Shown here piece after piece: positions 60,271 through 64,000 of a stretch of 64,000 nucleotides of DNA. The translations under genes and the position numbers were made by a program. How positions within the stretch are numbered: the first letter of the stretch is position 1; each line of letters begins with the position of its first letter. Source of the stretch: an uncultured Pseudomonadota bacterium (GTDB taxonomy: Bacteria; Pseudomonadota; Gammaproteobacteria; Methylococcales; Methylomonadaceae); assembly GCA_903848935.1 (NCBI GenBank), contig CAINHO010000040.1, forward strand, positions 1-64,000. The letters are read 5' to 3'. The notes under the pieces were generated by a model. That model worked only from the letters and a program-made list of their open reading frames with translations, made no database searches and had not been told where the DNA came from.

Positions 60271-62226
60271 TTATGCCTTTACTTGATGTTGAATGTTAAA
60301 TAACAGCTTAAACGTGGTACCAATTCCAAGTTTCGAATCAATCAAAATATGCCCGTGAGCGTGATGCACAATACCGCTAACTGTTGATAATCCTAATCCT
60401 ATCCCCTCTCCAACCTCTTTCGTTGTAAAAAAGGGATCGAAAATTTCATCAATGACTTTTTTATCAATTCCAGAACCGCTATCAGAAACACTTAACTTAA
60501 TGAAATCGCCTTCAACTGGCATCCAACACGCCGCACATTGATGCGTTAAAATGTTAACCGTTGTGAGCTTAACCTTTATCACGCCGCGCCCTTTAGTTTT
60601 CATGGCATCTCGTGCATTCACTAACAAATTTGTCATAATTTGGTGCAGATCAATCGCATCAATAAAAATGTGCGGCGTATCATTTAATTCCAGTTCTATT
60701 TTGAATTTATCCGTCAGTCCTGCTTGCACCATGTCTGAAACTTCTTCGATAATTTGCGGCGTTGATTTTACTATTGAGATTTTTTCAATTTCGGTACTTT
60801 CAGTATTTTGACGGCAATAATTCATCATTTTTGCAATTAACTCCCTCGCCCGTTTTCCCGACTCCACCGCTTTGCCTAGATTTTTTTCTAGTTCTTCTTT
60901 TAAATTACCATCAACCATTTCTTCGTGAATTATTTCTCGACTCATTTCGGTATAGCCCAAAATGCCATTCAACATATTATTAAAATCATGACCAATTCCC
61001 GCAGTAAGCCGCCCGATACTGTCTATTTTTTGCATGTGCATAATTTGGTCACGCAGAATCTTATCTCGTTTTTGCATTTCGATGCGTTCGGTAATATCGT
61101 GCAAAAAGATGAACAAACTCCCATCATTTAATGTGGAATACGAAGCCGTCACTTCGGCTAACCAAACTGAATCATCTTTGCGATGCTGTTCAATTTCAAA
61201 CGTTTTTCCGTTGCCCGCGACAATCAGACTAAATTGTTTCAAGCTCAGACCGAAATTGCCTGTCATTCTTAAGATATTCATGGCGAGCAGTTCGTTGCGT
61301 TCATAACCCGAAAGCTGACAATAACCGTCACTGACTTCTAAAAATTGCCCCACATTACTAATGCGACAAAACCCATCGGTGGTTTCGATGGCGGCTTCGT
61401 ATAATGCCGCGCGATTTTGCATCGCGAGTTCGCGTTTCTTTTTTTCGGTAATATCAAGACCGACTAACGCATAGCGATAATGTGCCTCACAACTGTTTCT
61501 ATGATAAACGGGCAAAATGATGGTTTGCAGCCAATATTCTTCGCCTGATTTTTTGAGATTACAAATTTCACCCGACCAAATCTGACCACTTTTAATCAGT
61601 GTCCACATATTGAGATAAAACTCTTTGGAATGAAAACCTGAACCAATCATTTTATGTGTTTTGCCCAATAATTCTTGTTCGCTGTAACCCGAAATTTTGC
61701 AAAAATGTTCATTAACAAAACCAATAACACCGTTCAAATCTGTTTCAGAAATAATCGTTGCGCTGTCTAAAGTGTGCAATAAATCCAAATCCAAATTTGC
61801 AGCAGCAAGTAATTTATTGCTGGCTTCAAGTTCGGCACGCGATAGCGCGTAACGAATCACACGCGTCAAACCATCCGAACTACTTTTGACTATATCTTTT
61901 GCTGCATAATCTGCGGCACCCGCTTCCAATACGGTGAGCGCGAAATCAACATCTTCGCACCCCGTTAAAACGACAATGGGCAATTCGCCAACGATTTGTT
62001 TGGCAATGTTAAACGTTTCCAAGCCTTCTGAATCTGGCAACGATAAATCTAACAACATCACGTCAAAACTCGATTCTACTAATGCCTGTTTGGCAAGAGC
62101 CAAGGATTCAATCCACGTCACGTCAAAACTAATTTTGAGTGTTTGTTTTAATGCCACTTTAACTAAAAAAGCGTCACCGGTTTCATCTTCGACGAGTAAA
62201 ACACGAATAGATTGCACTGAACTCAT
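60271..62226 (-). CDS. Hybrid sensor kinase: REC-PAS-PAS-HisKA-HATPase
   Basis: 651 residues, soluble. An N-terminal receiver has Asp60. Two PAS/PAC domains follow (~145-265 and ~270-395), then HisKA with phosphoacceptor His413 in GIGHDFNNMLNGILGYTE. The HATPase (~515-645) has MTNLLVNARDAM, DSGSGID and GIGLGLSTV. A receiver at the front, not the back, means it is probably switched by phosphotransfer from another kinase, perhaps the CHASE kinase two genes upstream. It overlaps the Rcp1-like gene by four bases (ATGA). Confidence 0.93.
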   Translation of the reverse strand: MSSVQSIRVLLVEDETGDAFLVKVALKQTLKISFDVTWIESLALAKQALVESSFDVMLLDLSLPDSEGLETFNIAKQIVGELPIVVLTGCEDVDFALTVLEAGAADYAAKDIVKSSSDGLTRVIRYALSRAELEASNKLLAAANLDLDLLHTLDSATIISETDLNGVIGFVNEHFCKISGYSEQELLGKTHKMIGSGFHSKEFYLNMWTLIKSGQIWSGEICNLKKSGEEYWLQTIILPVYHRNSCEAHYRYALVGLDITEKKKRELAMQNRAALYEAAIETTDGFCRISNVGQFLEVSDGYCQLSGYERNELLAMNILRMTGNFGLSLKQFSLIVAGNGKTFEIEQHRKDDSVWLAEVTASYSTLNDGSLFIFLHDITERIEMQKRDKILRDQIMHMQKIDSIGRLTAGIGHDFNNMLNGILGYTEMSREIIHEEMVDGNLKEELEKNLGKAVESGKRARELIAKMMNYCRQNTESTEIEKISIVKSTPQIIEEVSDMVQAGLTDKFKIELELNDTPHIFIDAIDLHQIMTNLLVNARDAMKTKGRGVIKVKLTTVNILTHQCAACWMPVEGDFIKLSVSDSGSGIDKKVIDEIFDPFFTTKEVGEGIGLGLSTVSGIVHHAHGHILIDSKLGIGTTFKLLFNIQHQVKA

Positions 62227-62675
62227 ATTTTGTGACCTTTCGGTAAACGCACGAGCGTAAACCAGTAGCTACTTAATTGATGAATTGCTGCCATAAACTG
62301 TGGCATATCAATAGGCTTTGTAATGTAACTTGCTGCGCCCAATTTATAAGAACGCACCACATCACTTTCCACATCAGAGGTCGTTAAGACAATCACTGGA
62401 ATATCACTAAACATCGGATTAGATTTAATCACCGTTAAAAACTCACTGCCATTCATACGCGGCATATTCAAATCCAAAAAAATTAAATCTGGACGCGGGA
62501 CATTGGCATATTTCCCCACTTTTTGTAAAAAATCTAGCCCTTCACAACCATCAACGACATGATGTAAATTTGCCAATATCTTGTTTTCTTTTAATGCCAT
62601 TTTCACCAAATAAGCATCAGCGGGTTCATCTTCTAACAATAAAATATCAATAACGTTTAGGTGTTCAATAACCAT
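62223..62675 (-). CDS. Single-domain response regulator, Rcp1-like
   Basis: 150 residues, a stand-alone receiver. The acidic pair is in LLLEDEPADAYLVKMALKE, the phosphoacceptor Asp68 in LIFLDLNMPRMNG and the conserved Lys in SYITKPI. The shape is that of Rcp1-type receivers that pair with phytochrome-like kinases whose histidine box reads H-x-LQEP. The upstream kinase has exactly that box (HHLQEP). It lies 27 bases downstream of that kinase gene. Confidence 0.92.
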   Translation of the reverse strand: MVIEHLNVIDILLLEDEPADAYLVKMALKENKILANLHHVVDGCEGLDFLQKVGKYANVPRPDLIFLDLNMPRMNGSEFLTVIKSNPMFSDIPVIVLTTSDVESDVVRSYKLGAASYITKPIDMPQFMAAIHQLSSYWFTLVRLPKGHKI

Positions 62676-62702
62676 CTATAGTTTTCCGTAAAAATGTAAA
62701 AT

Positions 62703-64000
62703 TTAAATACCAGCCGGTAAATCAAATACAACCGTTGTGCCGCCGCCTGTAGTTTCTTTCAAAAACACAGAGCTGTCGAAACTTTCTAAAATGCGTTGCA
62801 CAATCGCTAAACCGATGCCCGTCGATTCTTGATCATCATTGACTTGCAAACGTTCAAACACTAAAAAAACGCGCTTACGGTATTCAGCAGGAATGCCAAT
62901 GCCATTATCCGCAACGTAATAGCGCACATACTTTCCTTTCGGTTCGCCGTAAATGCGTATATTTAGAATGTGATTCAATTGCCGGTAGTGCAGCGCATTA
63001 TCTAGCAATATATTAAAAATGTCATATAGACGCGGGCGGTCAATCGTCACCATCGGTAATTCGCCCCATTCGATATGCGCGTGAGTTTCTTGAATTAACG
63101 GGGCGAAATGCTCTAATACTTTGGTCAAAATATCAATAACCGGTACGGATTCAATTGCCGCTCGTGGTTGTGTTGCCGCAAGGTAAAGTTGAATGTCACT
63201 CACTAATGCGCGTTGTCGAATCGCACTTTGTTCGATAAATTGCAATGCAATTATTACATCTTCATCGTGACAATTTGGAAGGTTTTTCAGCGCATCTTTG
63301 AGCCGTTGCACAAAACTCACGATACGTCGTGTCGGCTCTTGCAAATGATGGGCTGCAACGTTGGTGAATTGTAATAAATCGGCATTGATTATCGTCAATT
63401 TTTTTTCACTTTCTCTCAATTGCATGGTGAGTTCAAAAGCCATTTCAGCCGCTTGAAGTTTTACCGTCGAATAAGAACGTAATAAAAAAAACAATAAGAA
63501 ACTTATGATTGTTCCCGAACTCAAGACTATCCATACTTTGTTGTAATCGATAAATATTGTCCCTATTCTTTCATATTTTTCCATGTGTAACGTCCATATT
63601 CTGCCGTAAAATGGAACTTGTATTATTGAATTAAATAACGACTTAGTATTTGCATCATTACCGTCACCTTGATAAAGCAAATTTTCAGGTCGAATTTCAG
63701 TACCGTCATACACTCGTAAGTTAAAATTTGAACCGTTAATATCTGCACTATTTGAAATAATATTATTCAGTAAATCAGTCATGCGAAAAGGTGTATAAAC
63801 CCAGCCAAATATCGCCGAACGACGTTGTTCAATGGTTTCAATCGGTTTATTTTTTTGATAAACAGGGACATACATTAAAGTTCCCGCCTGAATATCGGTG
63901 TTTGTTTCTTGAAGGAGTGTTACTTTGCCAGACAAATATGCGTCATTATTATCAACGGCTTGACGCATGGCAATATTGCGGATGGGTTCGGAATACATAT
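62703..64000 (-). CDS. CHASE-domain sensor histidine kinase (5' end outside window)
   Basis: At least 431 residues are visible and the frame reaches the window edge, so the N-terminus is missing. The visible start is the C-terminal part of a periplasmic CHASE domain (IRNIAMRQAVDNNDAYLSGK, then GWVYTPFRMTDLL). A transmembrane helix follows at ~150-170 of the visible part (WIVLSSGTIISFLLFFLL). The phytochrome-type HisKA box AAHHLQEPTRRIVSF is followed by a HATPase (DNGIGIPAEYR, ESTGIGLAIVQRIL). It probably starts the phosphorelay of this cluster. The ligand is unknown. Confidence 0.9.
   Translation of the reverse strand, partial: MYSEPIRNIAMRQAVDNNDAYLSGKVTLLQETNTDIQAGTLMYVPVYQKNKPIETIEQRRSAIFGWVYTPFRMTDLLNNIISNSADINGSNFNLRVYDGTEIRPENLLYQGDGNDANTKSLFNSIIQVPFYGRIWTLHMEKYERIGTIFIDYNKVWIVLSSGTIISFLLFFLLRSYSTVKLQAAEMAFELTMQLRESEKKLTIINADLLQFTNVAAHHLQEPTRRIVSFVQRLKDALKNLPNCHDEDVIIALQFIEQSAIRQRALVSDIQLYLAATQPRAAIESVPVIDILTKVLEHFAPLIQETHAHIEWGELPMVTIDRPRLYDIFNILLDNALHYRQLNHILNIRIYGEPKGKYVRYYVADNGIGIPAEYRKRVFLVFERLQVNDDQESTGIGLAIVQRILESFDSSVFLKETTGGGTTVVFDLPAGI

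Overview
The window looks like a chromosomal segment of a gammaproteobacterial methylotroph, most likely a type I methanotroph (Methylococcales-like). This is inferred from gene content, not from a marker gene. The evidence is a PQQ locus (pqqA-pqqB), a phosphoketolase-acetate kinase pair, a large vitamin B12 gene set, the cytochrome c4-dsbA / engB arrangement common in gammaproteobacteria, and gamma-type protein sequences such as PurB and TerD. The DNA is visibly AT-leaning; I did not compute GC. I saw no rRNA, tRNA, complete insertion sequence, prophage or CRISPR array.

Layout. 1-5150: two RTX-type secreted proteins with nearly identical C-terminal ends (the first is cut by the window edge), separated by a decayed hicA-like fragment. 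5176-10407: a tight minus-strand housekeeping run folP, purB, ispG, pdxA, ksgA. 10467-13372: a diguanylate cyclase, dsbA and cytochrome c4, with engB divergent. 14070-21026: parE, a DUF4160/DUF2442 pair, aroE, then cobQ, a CobC-type phosphatase, cobS and cobT, probably one long co-directional transcription unit. 21123-25872: two paralogous chemotaxis receptors. 25974-27862: a TrpD2/YbiB protein and cyoE. 28058-31697: the isoleucine/valine genes ilvB, ilvH, an unknown gene and ilvC. 31768-33861: purC and coaBC. 33920-36730: sucA standing alone. 36856-38103: mtaB. 38081-43444: a second B12 locus (btuB, a BtuM-like membrane protein, a CobC-type decarboxylase, cobD, bluB) led by a cobalamin riboswitch. 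43595-45242: terD, terZ-like and creA. 45517-47001: dnaB. 47083-49378: the promoter, pqqA, an attenuator, pqqB and an atypical triosephosphate-isomerase-like gene. 49407-51590: a PilZ protein, birA and coaX. 51660-55245: ackA and xfp. 55335-57405: sulfite reductase and its DUF934 partner. 57551-58909: NhaD. 58990-64000: a four-gene signalling cluster ending in a diguanylate cyclase, its first gene cut by the window edge.

Working together. The two cob loci supply corrinoid uptake, lower-ligand synthesis (BluB), its activation and attachment (CobT, CobS), the aminopropanol arm (CobC-type decarboxylase, CobD) and amidation (CobQ). Corrin-ring genes and cobU are not in the window. Xfp and AckA turn xylulose-5-phosphate or fructose-6-phosphate into acetyl phosphate, then acetate and ATP. 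The CHASE kinase, Rcp1-like receiver, hybrid kinase and REC-PAS-GGDEF protein form a candidate phosphorelay feeding c-di-GMP, alongside a second diguanylate cyclase and a PilZ candidate effector elsewhere in the window.

Most unusual items: the isomerase-like protein with a long insertion beside pqqB; the solitary BtuM-like protein with a candidate cobalt-ligand cysteine under the riboswitch; the unrecognised gene translationally coupled inside the ilv operon; the twin RTX proteins with a homogenised secretion end; and duplicated structured 3' ends behind the two chemotaxis receptors.
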